A stretch of 46,994 nucleotides of DNA from Promethearchaeota archaeon (GTDB lineage: Archaea > Asgardarchaeota > Lokiarchaeia > Sigyniarchaeales > SOKP01), in contig JAGXNO010000028.1 in assembly GCA_019894975.1 (NCBI GenBank), positions 1-46,994 on the forward strand. Direction: 5' to 3'. The notes below the pieces were generated by a model. The model was not told the origin of the DNA. It worked only from the letters and a program-made list of their open reading frames with translations, and ran no database searches. Shown piece after piece: positions 24,988 to 34,008 of the stretch; the stretch's first letter is position 1; every line of letters begins with the position of its first letter. Made by a program: the position numbers and the translations under genes.

Positions 24988-26247
24988 ATGTTCCAAGAGA
25001 AAATTATAAATGATGAAATTCTTGAAAAAATGTCATTGGAAAATGTCTTTAAAATCTTCAATGATAATGTTTTTCCCATGTTGAATTCAGAAGAGCGTGA
25101 GTATTGTGCTAATCTTCAAGAAGTTTGTTTAGATATAAGCCCAAAAATTGATCGATCTAAAGATGTCTATGGATTACTCTCCGAACTGGGAAAATATGGT
25201 TATGTTCAGAGGATTAATCCTTGGAAAGACTTCAAACCTTTTGGGATGAAGAAAGAAATATTATTAGGGGCTCACATTTCAATGCTAGATCCCCAATTAG
25301 AATTAGCACGTGTTGCAAGTGGAATTCTATGTGGTAATCCTACTTTTCATTATTATGAACATGGGGGAGAATCTGAAGTACCAAAGAGAGTTCAAGATGA
25401 GTTATTGTCTGGGCAAAAAGTTGGTTGTATCGGAATTACTGAACCTGAAAGGGGCTCTGATGCAGTTAACATGACAACTATATGTACAAAAACCGATGAT
25501 GGAATCATATATAATGGCGAAAAAGTCTATACAACCAATGGTCCTAAAGCTGATTACTTCTGTTGCTATGGTGTCTATGATGATTCAAATCCAAGAGATA
25601 CAATGGTACAAAGCCTTATTGCTCGAGAATTTGGTGTCAAAACTAAGCGATTAAAAATAAATTCGGTGCCTCGTGTTCATATTTCACATACTATCTTAGA
25701 TAATGTGAAAGTACCCCTAGATTATGTGCTTGCTGATAATGGAATGGGGTATAAAAGACTTTTTGAAGGATTAGTTCCTGAACGACTTGCAATAATGGGA
25801 AGTGGGATAGGAATTTGTTGGGCAGGAATTATTTACGGTATCATATACACCAATTTAAGAAAACAATTTGGTAAACCTGTAATACGATATCAAGGAGTTG
25901 GGTATGGATTAGCGGATTTATTAACTAAATCTAATGCTGCGACTGCATTGGCTCTTCAAGCGGCAACTGTGTATGATGAAAAAATACTGTTTGCTGATCA
26001 ACCTTCGAAAGAAGCAGGAAAATGGACAGCTGCAATTTCTTCACAAGGTAAATATTATGTAGCAAAACTAACTCATGAAATCTGCTACGAAACACAGCAA
26101 CTTGTTGGTGGGATCAGTGTAACGGATAATACTCCTTTAGATGAGTTATCTGATGTAAGTAAAATTGAAGAAGTTATCGGTGGAGCAAGAAATATACAAC
26201 TCCTTTTAATTCAAGGGCAAATACAACGTTATATTGGATTATTATAA
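24988..26247 (+). CDS. Acyl-CoA dehydrogenase family flavoprotein
   Basis: 419 residues. GITEPERGSDA (149-159) is the FAD/substrate strand region of acyl-CoA dehydrogenases, RKQFGKPV (291-298) and QLVGGISV (371-378) are further signatures. In the C-terminal KIEEVIGGARNIQ the position of the usual catalytic Glu is a Gly (G398), while E265 in LVPER sits where the base lies in isovaleryl- and long-chain enzymes. The N-terminal ~85 residues are divergent. Expected to desaturate an acyl-CoA at C2-C3, passing electrons to an ETF (not encoded here). Monocistronic. Confidence 0.88.
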   Translation: MFQEKIINDEILEKMSLENVFKIFNDNVFPMLNSEEREYCANLQEVCLDISPKIDRSKDVYGLLSELGKYGYVQRINPWKDFKPFGMKKEILLGAHISMLDPQLELARVASGILCGNPTFHYYEHGGESEVPKRVQDELLSGQKVGCIGITEPERGSDAVNMTTICTKTDDGIIYNGEKVYTTNGPKADYFCCYGVYDDSNPRDTMVQSLIAREFGVKTKRLKINSVPRVHISHTILDNVKVPLDYVLADNGMGYKRLFEGLVPERLAIMGSGIGICWAGIIYGIIYTNLRKQFGKPVIRYQGVGYGLADLLTKSNAATALALQAATVYDEKILFADQPSKEAGKWTAAISSQGKYYVAKLTHEICYETQQLVGGISVTDNTPLDELSDVSKIEEVIGGARNIQLLLIQGQIQRYIGLL

Positions 26248-26270
26248 TTTTTTTTTATTTTCTTTTTATT
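26248..26270 (+). terminator. T-tract terminator after acyl-CoA dehydrogenase
   Basis: AATTTTTTTTTATTTTCTTTTTATT begins at the stop codon; poly-T tract with no strong hairpin. Confidence 0.4.
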
Positions 26271-26306
26271 CATTTAGAAACTCATTATTCTAGCTTTTTT
26301 TCTATT

Positions 26307-27122
26307 TTAAATAAAAAACAAACTTAGAATTGAAGTTATAATTGATTTTAAGCTAACTCCTAAAAGAAAACAAAATATAATAATCTGAAATTTTATTACG
26401 GGTATTTTCGGAGTAATCTTATGACCAAGTATAGTACCTAAGAATATTAAAGGTAATGCTAGTACAAACAAAAATAATAAATCATATGGGAATACTCCAC
26501 CTTCAATGAAATAAAAAGGGATTCTTGAAATAGATAATACTGTCCCAGTAGCAGCAAAGTTTCCAATGAAATTCTCTCTATAATGCCCTGTTTTTTCCAG
26601 CAATGCAACATTGAGAGGTCCTGCAGCACTGATTAAGCCTGTAAATAAACCATAAGAAAAACCTCCGAGATAAATAACTGGTGAAGATGAATTTATCTTA
26701 TTCTTTTTCTCAACTTCTATGAATTCGCTAATATTATTGAATTCAGGATTATTGCGATATTTAGTATATTGAATAAGTTTTAGGGAAGAATAGGTTAGAA
26801 CAAATATCCCAAAGATTAATTCTATCAATTCTAATCTAATGGTTATTACCAAATAAGTTGCAAAAATCGTAGCAGGAACACCTAATGCTATGAATCGATA
26901 AAAATATGCTCTATCTAAATGCTCATGATATTTAATGAAATTAAGCAAAGCAGGAAAAGTCCCCCAGATATTCGTTAATATCACAGCATTTCTTATCCCA
27001 ATGATTGGAGTTATTATAGGAATTAAAACTAAAGCGTTACCAAAACCAATAATACCTTGAACCATACTCGAGATAAAAATTGCTGTTAATGATAGAAAAA
27101 GAATCATAAGGTAATTGTGCAA
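26307..27122 (-). CDS. TauE/SafE (TSUP) family membrane transporter
   Basis: 271 residues with about eight membrane helices in two repeats. The first repeat begins VQGIIGFGNALVLIPII and the second (around 155-175) GGFSYGLFTGLISAAGP; the G-x-x-G-x-G pattern is the TSUP hallmark. The family exports or takes up anions such as sulfite or sulfonates, or organic acids. TTG 27122 is the likely start. Convergent with the acyl-CoA dehydrogenase; no sulfur metabolism genes adjoin it apart from the distant sulfatase. Confidence 0.85.
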   Translation of the reverse strand: MHNYLMILFLSLTAIFISSMVQGIIGFGNALVLIPIITPIIGIRNAVILTNIWGTFPALLNFIKYHEHLDRAYFYRFIALGVPATIFATYLVITIRLELIELIFGIFVLTYSSLKLIQYTKYRNNPEFNNISEFIEVEKKNKINSSSPVIYLGGFSYGLFTGLISAAGPLNVALLEKTGHYRENFIGNFAATGTVLSISRIPFYFIEGGVFPYDLLFLFVLALPLIFLGTILGHKITPKIPVIKFQIIIFCFLLGVSLKSIITSILSLFFI

Positions 27123-27211
27123 ACTCTTCCTAACGTAAAATCTTTTAGATTGAACCTTCCTTTACATATTAGTCTGAAAAAAAGGAATAATTATTATATT
27201 TCCTGATAATA

Positions 27212-27952
27212 TCAATACATTTCATTAATTTTTTTCTGAGGACTTTTTTTCTTTTTTCCAAAAAGGAGTCTCTTATTCTTTTCTACAAATTTCCATCCAA
27301 ATCCCGTTAATTCCGCAAGGGGTCCTTCGAGGCCCTTTGGGTTTCCTGTCTTAGTATAAGTAATTTCTGTATTTTTTATTGCTTTAAATACTTGATAAGG
27401 ATTTTTATACTTATCGATTAAAGCTTTCGCTTTTTTTGGACCAATATCTACCAAACCCTCAATAATAAAAGATCGTCTATCCTTTTTTGACATTTCTTTG
27501 GGCGCCCTTCTTGATAGTAACGGCATACTATCTTTGATTTGCTCTCTGTATGCAATTCTTTCAATCACTATTACTGTATCCTCTAAGTTTCTAGTGGGAA
27601 TGACAGATATTCCTAACTTGTATGATATATATGAAAGAGCACCATAAATTGATGAGATTTTCATACCTGTGTTTTCGAAAACCTTATCATTTAAACCTTC
27701 CAATATTAAGATTGGGTAAGTATATGTATCTTTTAGCCGTAATAATTGTTCAAATAATCGATTATCCATTATCGAAGACACAAAATCAAAACCTTCTTTT
27801 CTCTCAATCGCAACTTCACTGGAAATAACAATATCTGCAATATCCAATTGTTTTGATTCATAAGCAATATTTTCTTTTTTTTTATCAAGTAGTGCTTTAA
27901 GTTTATTTTCTCTATAATCAATAATTATATGGATCTGTTGAACTTGTGTCAT
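27212..27952 (-). CDS. XPF/ERCC4-type nuclease with HhH tail
   Basis: 246 residues. The nuclease motif is D40 ... E50-R51-K52 with D56 (AIERKEGFDF), preceded by IIDYREN (10-16) as in ERCC4 domains. Residues ~165-190 (VDIGPKKAKALIDKY) are a helix-hairpin-helix DNA-binding unit. Helicase domains of Hef are missing, as in short crenarchaeal-type XPF. It should cut 3' flaps and branched DNA in repair. The C-terminus is lysine-rich. No PIP box recognised with certainty. Confidence 0.88.
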   Translation of the reverse strand: MTQVQQIHIIIDYRENKLKALLDKKKENIAYESKQLDIADIVISSEVAIERKEGFDFVSSIMDNRLFEQLLRLKDTYTYPILILEGLNDKVFENTGMKISSIYGALSYISYKLGISVIPTRNLEDTVIVIERIAYREQIKDSMPLLSRRAPKEMSKKDRRSFIIEGLVDIGPKKAKALIDKYKNPYQVFKAIKNTEITYTKTGNPKGLEGPLAELTGFGWKFVEKNKRLLFGKKKKSPQKKINEMY

Positions 27953-28096
27953 AATGCTATTTAAAATTATACTAGTTGGATATTAAATATTTAGCATTTG
28001 AATTATTAAAGGAATGATGTCAGGCTTAATAAAAAAAATCGGATTAAAAACTTGATTTTTCAATTGCTAATAAATGTTATCTTCAAGCTTCAGATT

Positions 28097-28678
28097 TCAT
28101 TTTTCTACTTTTATAATTGGACTTAGATAATCCCCCTTTAAGTAACACTTAATCTCTCTTACATGATATAATTTATTTACTTTTATTATAAAAATTGAAC
28201 TTGCAACTCCAATGCTTTCAGTAATAATAACAATTGGGTTGATTAATAATTGATTAAACCAGTAAAAGAGTGGTTCTTCAAGGATTACAAAATCATATAA
28301 AATGAAAGGATATAACAATGGGATATCAGGGAAATCTAATATTAAATGAATACTCATCCCTACAAGAAATGGAATTGAAACCTTAAGGTTTCTTTTAGTA
28401 ATGAGAAAAAGAATTGCAAAATTTATTAGAACGAAAAATATATTATGAGAAAGAAATCTTCCATTTCCTAAACCTAATAGGAGTAATGGTTTATCAATTA
28501 TATCTGGAAATAAAGAACCAATTAATAATGCAAGTCTGTTAAATTCCCTTTTTTTAATAACTGGAATCTCCGAAATTAATAATGGTAAAGACGCATGAAA
28601 TATTAGAAAAATTTTTGTTCCCTCTTCCTCTAAATAAGAATCATCAAACTCTAAAAAAGTTAAACATGTAAAATAGTA
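28097..28678 (-). CDS. YdjM-like membrane metal-dependent hydrolase, no canonical start codon
   Basis: The frame is open from 28678 (a TAG stop lies at 28679-28681) to the TGA/TAA after KVEK. A conventional call would begin only at ATG 28357 and miss half the protein. The full frame shows FHASLPLL, IGSLFPDIIDKP, GRFLSHNIFF and GMSIHLILDFPD, the His/Asp motifs and order of the PF04307 (YdjM, LexA-binding-like) inner-membrane hydrolases, with several hydrophobic helices. No ATG, GTG or TTG occurs between 28358 and 28678. The first codons overlap the 3' end of the subtilase gene in another frame (+1), so a frameshift, fusion, or non-standard start is needed. Confidence 0.75.
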   Translation of the reverse strand, partial: YYFTCLTFLEFDDSYLEEEGTKIFLIFHASLPLLISEIPVIKKREFNRLALLIGSLFPDIIDKPLLLLGLGNGRFLSHNIFFVLINFAILFLITKRNLKVSIPFLVGMSIHLILDFPDIPLLYPFILYDFVILEEPLFYWFNQLLINPIVIITESIGVASSIFIIKVNKLYHVREIKCYLKGDYLSPIIKVEK

Positions 28679-29909
28679 CTATTAATATGACACTAAATCC
28701 AATAGAAATTTTAATTGATTTCTTAATTAGATAATTATATGGGATAATTCTCTCATGAATTAAATTAAATTCTTCAAATATTGCACTCACATTTGGCATT
28801 CCATTTCCTTGAGAATATTGATCTAATTCTAAATCTCGAGAAGATTTTTTTAATAACTCGAATATTTCATGAGGAGATAACTGAGGTTTATATTCCTTTA
28901 TTAAGGCAATTAAACCAGCCCCTATCGCTGCAGAAACACTTGATCCCGTAACATTCACTCTCAACTCATTAGATAAAGGGATAAGTATTTTTGAACCCGG
29001 TAAGCAGAAATCCGGTTTCATTCTCTTATCCGTTGTTGGACCTCTTCCACTGTATTGAGCAATAGTAAGTTTTTTCGTAACGGAACCAAAAGAAATTACT
29101 TTCTCAGCAGCAGCAGGACTACCAATTGTGGTAGAGTTAGGACCTAAATTTCCAGCAGGACACACAACTATTATTCCTTTATCCACTAACATTTCACATG
29201 CACATGATAAGATATCTTTACCATTAGAGGGACATTTTGTTGTTAAAGAGATTAACAGAATGTCCATTTTTATGCCCTCTTTTGCAATAGTATCAAATAC
29301 ACTAAGAATATCTGAAAAGTAATATTCCTCTTGTGAATTAGATATATCTAAATCTAGTATTTCTGCCTTTGGGGCAACACCGAGAGCAGTATAATAATTG
29401 TCCGTAAATTGATTGCTAATTATACTTGCCATTACTGTCCCATGAGTAATTTGACTTCCTTGGCTTTTTTTCACATAGTTACTATTGTTAATTCTGCGAA
29501 TAGTATTGGGAATTGAGAGGAAATTACTATTTACTCCATCATCAACAATGCCAATTGTAACATTCTTACCTGTGTGTGAGATTTGGGAATTTTTACTTCT
29601 GTTTAAATCCAATATCTCATTTATTTCTAAAATCGAAAGGAATAATTGTTGATCTTCTTCGATTGCTTTTATTAAATCTTCTTTCTCATATTCAAAAATT
29701 TGTTGTTTATTTAATTTTAGAGAAATAGAGGAGATTAAATTCAATTTATATAAAGTTTCTAAATTTTCATTTTTTAAAATAAAATTGTCTCGACTCTTAG
29801 CATCATCAAATGAAATAATTACTCTAAACTTCCTACTTTTCTCAGACGCTTTATTTCCTAGCTTTTCAAGCATTTCTTGAAAGAAAGGATCAATTTTTTT
29901 GAGTGTCAT
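28644..29909 (-). CDS. Subtilisin-like (S8) serine protease with C-terminal membrane anchor
   Basis: 421 residues. Catalytic triad D123 (IVDDG), H156 (HGT) and S324 (TGSSVSA), with oxyanion Asn N254 in PAGN. Residues ~25-100 resemble an I9-type prodomain (FRVIISFDD). There is no N-terminal signal peptide, but a hydrophobic helix at ~402-418 followed by NFFRV closes the protein, giving a tail-anchored layout. The protease domain would then face the cytosol unless exported in an unusual way. The 3' end overlaps the open frame of the YdjM-like hydrolase. Confidence 0.88.
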   Translation of the reverse strand: MTLKKIDPFFQEMLEKLGNKASEKSRKFRVIISFDDAKSRDNFILKNENLETLYKLNLISSISLKLNKQQIFEYEKEDLIKAIEEDQQLFLSILEINEILDLNRSKNSQISHTGKNVTIGIVDDGVNSNFLSIPNTIRRINNSNYVKKSQGSQITHGTVMASIISNQFTDNYYTALGVAPKAEILDLDISNSQEEYYFSDILSVFDTIAKEGIKMDILLISLTTKCPSNGKDILSCACEMLVDKGIIVVCPAGNLGPNSTTIGSPAAAEKVISFGSVTKKLTIAQYSGRGPTTDKRMKPDFCLPGSKILIPLSNELRVNVTGSSVSAAIGAGLIALIKEYKPQLSPHEIFELLKKSSRDLELDQYSQGNGMPNVSAIFEEFNLIHERIIPYNYLIKKSIKISIGFSVILIVLFYMFNFFRV

Positions 29910-29930
29910 TATGTTTCCAATAACTTAGTT

Positions 29931-30746
29931 TTATCCAAAATTGTATTCTTTTAACACTTCTTCTACAGTATAATTCTTATGTACGATTTTTGAAATAGCA
30001 CTTACCATTTTAGTAGGATCTTTAGATTGAAATACATTCCTCCCAAAAGCTACCCCAGATCCTCCTGCTTCGAGAGAATCATATACCATTTGTAATACAT
30101 TCGGGATTGTATCCATTTTTGGACCCCCCGCAATAATGACGGGAATATGTTTTACACCTTTAACAATATACTCAAATGATTCTATACTTCCCGTATAATT
30201 TGTTTTAACAATATCTGCCCCTAATTCTACACCCACTCTAACTGCAATATTCACAACTTCAGGATCATTTTCATCCTTTATTTTTTTTCCTCGAGGGTAC
30301 ATCATAGCGATTAAAGGAACACCCCATTCCCTTGATGCTTCTACAACTTTACTAGCATCCTCCAGCATTTCAGGTTCTTCATCTGCTCCAATATTTATAT
30401 GAATTGAAATTCCATCAGCACCCAATTTTAGAGCTCTCTCTACGGAACATACTAGAACTTTTCTGTCTGGATCTGGTGCTAAATCAGTAGCAGCAGAAAG
30501 ATGAATAATCAAACCGACATCCTTTCCATATTGTCTATGTCCTGCTCCCACCATACCAGAATGCATTAGAACAGCATTTGCCCCACCTAAAGCAACCTTA
30601 TCAATCATTTCTGCAATATCTTCTAGACCTTTAATTGTGCCTAAAGTTAATCCATGGTCCATAGGTATTATTATAGTTCTTTTAGTTTTTCTATCAATAA
30701 ACCTTTCCATTCTAATGCTTTTTCCAATATTCAAGATAAAACTCAC
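29931..30746 (-). CDS. DhnA-type class I aldolase: ADH synthase (AroA') or fructose-bisphosphate aldolase
   Basis: About 271 residues. [19 protein letters not shown] (Tyr proton donor) and [10 protein letters not shown] (Schiff-base Lys) are conserved. The match of my recollection of Methanocaldococcus MJ0400 across the protein, including [10 protein letters not shown] and PVIIAGGPK, favours 2-amino-3,7-dideoxy-D-threo-hept-6-ulosonate synthase, first step of the archaeal aromatic amino-acid route. Archaeal class I FBP aldolase is the alternative. GTG 30746 aligns with the family N-terminus ([15 protein letters not shown]); an ATG at 30785 would add 13 atypical residues. Confidence 0.85.
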   Translation of the reverse strand: MSFILNIGKSIRMERFIDRKTKRTIIIPMDHGLTLGTIKGLEDIAEMIDKVALGGANAVLMHSGMVGAGHRQYGKDVGLIIHLSAATDLAPDPDRKVLVCSVERALKLGADGISIHINIGADEEPEMLEDASKVVEASREWGVPLIAMMYPRGKKIKDENDPEVVNIAVRVGVELGADIVKTNYTGSIESFEYIVKGVKHIPVIIAGGPKMDTIPNVLQMVYDSLEAGGSGVAFGRNVFQSKDPTKMVSAISKIVHKNYTVEEVLKEYNFG

Positions 30747-30843
30747 TCTGGTATTTAATTTTAAATTTAGACTGTATATTATCAAATAAAAATTTATTCT
30801 ATCTTTAATACTTCAACATTAAGTAAAATTTCGAATATCTAAA

Positions 30844-31737
30844 TTGGGATTGAATCAAATGAATAGAATGGTTCGGGAATTTCTTGTAGATTTATTCTCT
30901 AAAAGTGATCTTAATAGGCTTCCTGAGAGCTATGGGGGTGGTAGAATCTTTTCAAATCCCCTAATAGGGGTTGCTCGAGGTGATGATCTAATTTTTAATA
31001 AATATAAAGAGATTATTTCTCCAAAACATTTAACTCCAAAAGAAGTTTGGAACATAAGTAAGCTACCAGACATTGAAAATTCTAGCCTTCGCATCCTTTC
31101 AATAATATGTCCTTTCACAAATCAAATTCGCGAAGAAAGTATAAAAGCAAAGAGAATGCCCGCTGAGATATATAGTATAGGAAGAAATTATGCAAATGCA
31201 TTTAAGACTGATATTATGAAACAGACAATTGAATTCTTTCAAAATAAAGGATTCCAAGCTACAGCAGGCATGTTAAGTGAAGGTTTTAATATATATCGAG
31301 GTTTTTTTTCATCATGGTCAGAACGACATATTGCCTTTGCGGCAGGTCTTGGAACATTTAGTCTCCATGAAGGGTTAATATCAGAAGTTGGTTGCAATAT
31401 TCGAATATGTTCCATAATTTCTAATGCCCCTTTGGAAGTGACACCACGCAAAAGTGATGATCCATATACTAATTGTTTATACTATTCTAAAGGAATATGT
31501 AGAGAGTGTGAGAAAAAATGTCCCGCTGAAGCTATCAATGAAAACGGACATGATAAGAAGAAATGTAGAGCTTATGCTAGGAAAATTGAAGTAGAAATGA
31601 ATAAACGCCTAGGTTCAATTTTAAAACCTCATTGGAGACGTATTGAAGGGGAAGTTGTAACTCAAAAACCTCCTGTTGGTTGCGCCTTTTGCCAATATGG
31701 GGTACCATGCATGGACAAAAATCCAATGGCAATGTAA
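30844..31737 (+). CDS. QueG-like / reductive-dehalogenase-related Fe-S protein
   Basis: 297 residues. AFAAGLGTFSLHEGLIS (about 164-180) is the corrinoid-protein-like signature seen in epoxyqueuosine reductases and relatives. Cysteines C211, C219, C222, C226 (CRECEKKCP) and C280, C283, C289 near the C-terminus can hold two [4Fe-4S] clusters, with C241 in between. True QueG has a different N-terminal domain, so the function may be another reduction. TTG 30844 is the farthest start; ATG 30859 is equally possible. Divergent from the aldolase gene. Confidence 0.75.
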   Translation: MGLNQMNRMVREFLVDLFSKSDLNRLPESYGGGRIFSNPLIGVARGDDLIFNKYKEIISPKHLTPKEVWNISKLPDIENSSLRILSIICPFTNQIREESIKAKRMPAEIYSIGRNYANAFKTDIMKQTIEFFQNKGFQATAGMLSEGFNIYRGFFSSWSERHIAFAAGLGTFSLHEGLISEVGCNIRICSIISNAPLEVTPRKSDDPYTNCLYYSKGICRECEKKCPAEAINENGHDKKKCRAYARKIEVEMNKRLGSILKPHWRRIEGEVVTQKPPVGCAFCQYGVPCMDKNPMAM

Positions 31738-31768
31738 AAATAGTTTGATCAGAAGGATTATAATTTCA

Positions 31769-33340
31769 CTACCACGGTCTTCTAATAACCGTTGGTCTAC
31801 TCATCTCAGATTTGTTTGGATAATCCAAGTTATAATGAATTCCACGGCTTTCTTTCCTTGAGATTGCACTTACGATTAAAATTTTAGCAACAGTCGCCAG
31901 GTTCCTTAACTCTACGAGGTTCTTCTCGATTTTAAAATCCCAATAATATTGATCTATTTCATCTAGCAATAAGTTAATCCTCTTTTTGGCTCTTTGCAAG
32001 CGTTTATCCGTTCGTACTATGCCAACATAGTTCCACATAAACCTTCTTATTTCATCCCAATTTTGACTCAATACAACAGCTTCAGTAGAAGGCACTGCAT
32101 TTCCCGGTTCCCATTCTGGAAATTCTTCTACACTTAATTTTTGAATTTCCCCTGCTAAAGAATTGGCACATTCATATGCTGTAACTACTCCTTCTAACAA
32201 TGAATTGGATGCTAATCTATTACTTCCGTGCAAACCCGTACAAGCAGATTCGCCTATAACAAATAAATTTTTTACTTCCGTAGATCCATCTATTTTTGTT
32301 TTAACTCCTCCACAACAATAGTGAGCTGCGGGAACCACTGGAATGGGTTGTTTAGTAATATCAATATTAAAATCCAAACAAGCATTGTAAATTCCGGGAA
32401 AGTGGCTTTTGATAAAATCAGAATCTTTATAAGAAGCAATATCTAAATAAACATGATCATCCCCAGATCGCTTTAATTCAGCATCAATAGCTCTTGAGAC
32501 TATATCACGAGGAGCGAGTTCCTTTTGTGGATGATATTTCTCCATAAAGTCATTTCCCCGAAGGTCTTTCAAAATAGCCCCTTCACCTCTCATCGCTTCG
32601 GTGATTAAAAAAGACTTTGCATAGGGATGAAATAAACAAGTAGGATGAAATTGATAGAATTCCATATTAGCAATTGTTGCTCCAGCACGATATGCCATAG
32701 CAATACCATCTCCAGATGCAATATCTGGATTTGTAGTATAAAGATAGATTTTACCAGCACCTCCGGTTGCTAATACAGTAGTTTTGGCCGCTATATTATG
32801 GATTTCCTGACTTTCTTGGTTTAAAGCATAGACACCATAACATCTGAAATTCTTCGCGAATAAATTTACAGCACACCATTTCTCTTTTATTTCAACATTA
32901 GATGCCTTTCTTACATTTTCAATTAGTGTTTGCTCAATCGATTGTCCTGTTTGATCATTTACATGAAGAACTCTTCTTACCGAATGTCCCCCTTCTTTAC
33001 CAAGATCATATTCTCCATTGGAATTACATGTAAATTCTATCCCTAATTCAATTAATTCATTTATCCTTTTAGGAGCTTGAGAAATAATCTTTCTGACAAC
33101 GGCTTCATCACATAAACCATCTCCAGCAATAAGCGTATCTTGTATATGTTTTTCAAAATTATCATTACTATTCCAAACAGAAGCAATACCACCTTGGGCA
33201 TAAAATGTACTGCTTTCATGAAGACCTTCTTTTGTAATTAGTAGAATCTTTTCATCTGGAATTAACTTGGAAAGGTAAAGAGCTAGTGAAAGTCCAGAGA
33301 TCCCACTTCCTATTATTAAGATATCCGTTTTAAGCTTCAA
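31769..33340 (-). CDS. nadB: L-aspartate oxidase
   Basis: 523 residues. FAD motif GSGISG (11-16), SSTFYAQGGIASVW (42-55), EFYQFHPTCL and EAMRGEGAIL are typical of NadB in the succinate dehydrogenase flavoprotein family; GCNRL-type NRLASNSLLEG and the CGG loop also occur. It oxidises L-aspartate to iminoaspartate, the first step of quinolinate and NAD synthesis. The partners nadA and nadC are not in this window. TTG 33340 is the likely start, after a 11-base T/A run. Convergent with the QueG-like gene. Confidence 0.93.
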   Translation of the reverse strand: MKLKTDILIIGSGISGLSLALYLSKLIPDEKILLITKEGLHESSTFYAQGGIASVWNSNDNFEKHIQDTLIAGDGLCDEAVVRKIISQAPKRINELIELGIEFTCNSNGEYDLGKEGGHSVRRVLHVNDQTGQSIEQTLIENVRKASNVEIKEKWCAVNLFAKNFRCYGVYALNQESQEIHNIAAKTTVLATGGAGKIYLYTTNPDIASGDGIAMAYRAGATIANMEFYQFHPTCLFHPYAKSFLITEAMRGEGAILKDLRGNDFMEKYHPQKELAPRDIVSRAIDAELKRSGDDHVYLDIASYKDSDFIKSHFPGIYNACLDFNIDITKQPIPVVPAAHYCCGGVKTKIDGSTEVKNLFVIGESACTGLHGSNRLASNSLLEGVVTAYECANSLAGEIQKLSVEEFPEWEPGNAVPSTEAVVLSQNWDEIRRFMWNYVGIVRTDKRLQRAKKRINLLLDEIDQYYWDFKIEKNLVELRNLATVAKILIVSAISRKESRGIHYNLDYPNKSEMSRPTVIRRPW

Positions 33341-33496
33341 TAGAATTTTTTTTTTTCAGAAATATAATTAAAAGATATTTTTAAATACCGATAATTGAAT
33401 TAAAATTTTATTGCTATAGGATGTAGAAAATCATATTATTTAGCAAGTTTTTACAAATACATAGCATAGAAAATTCTAATTTTTTTCAAGAAATTT

Positions 33497-33991
33497 ATGA
33501 CAGAAATAAAACATGTTCTTTATATATGTGCGGGGAACACATGTCGAAGCCCTTTTGCTGAAGGCTTCTCAAATCTACTCAAAGCTTCGATATATAAGGA
33601 AGAACTTAAAGATGTGCAGTTCGATTCGGCAGGTATATATCACTATTATAAATCTGCTCAACCCGAAACTGTTAATTATTTAAAAACTAAAGGCATTGAT
33701 ATAAGTAATTTTAAAACTAAGAGAATTGATAATGACCTCTTAGAACAACATGATCTTATTTTAGGATTTGAACAAAAGCATCATATCAATAAACTAAAAA
33801 GAAAATTTAAAACAATAAAAAATCTTGATAAAAAGCTATTTTTATTGTTAGATTTTGCTGGAGAGAAAGAAAACTTAGAAATATTTGATCCATTTAAGCT
33901 TAAACAAGAAGAGTATAATTTAGTGCTTAAGAGAATTGAAGATGGCATAATTAAAGTTGTTAAGAAAATTATTGAAATTAACAAATCTTAA
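33497..33991 (+). CDS. Low-molecular-weight protein tyrosine phosphatase family (first copy)
   Basis: 164 residues. The P-loop is C11-AGNT-C16-R17-S (CX5R) and the general-acid loop FDPF lies near residue 128. C16 adjoins the catalytic Cys, the pair used for redox protection in many members. The family dephosphorylates protein tyrosine or reduces arsenate; the C-terminal Cys pair of arsenate reductases is not visible, favouring phosphatase. It precedes a paralogue by 17 bp, in an operon-like pair. Confidence 0.85.
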   Translation: MTEIKHVLYICAGNTCRSPFAEGFSNLLKASIYKEELKDVQFDSAGIYHYYKSAQPETVNYLKTKGIDISNFKTKRIDNDLLEQHDLILGFEQKHHINKLKRKFKTIKNLDKKLFLLLDFAGEKENLEIFDPFKLKQEEYNLVLKRIEDGIIKVVKKIIEINKS

Positions 33992-34008
33992 TATTTTATT
34001 GATTTAAT

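Noticed and set aside
28649..28660. Canonical -1 slippery heptamer at the subtilase end
   Set aside because: The -1 frame meets a TAG at once; only a +1 shift would join the hydrolase frame, so a classical -1 site is not supported.
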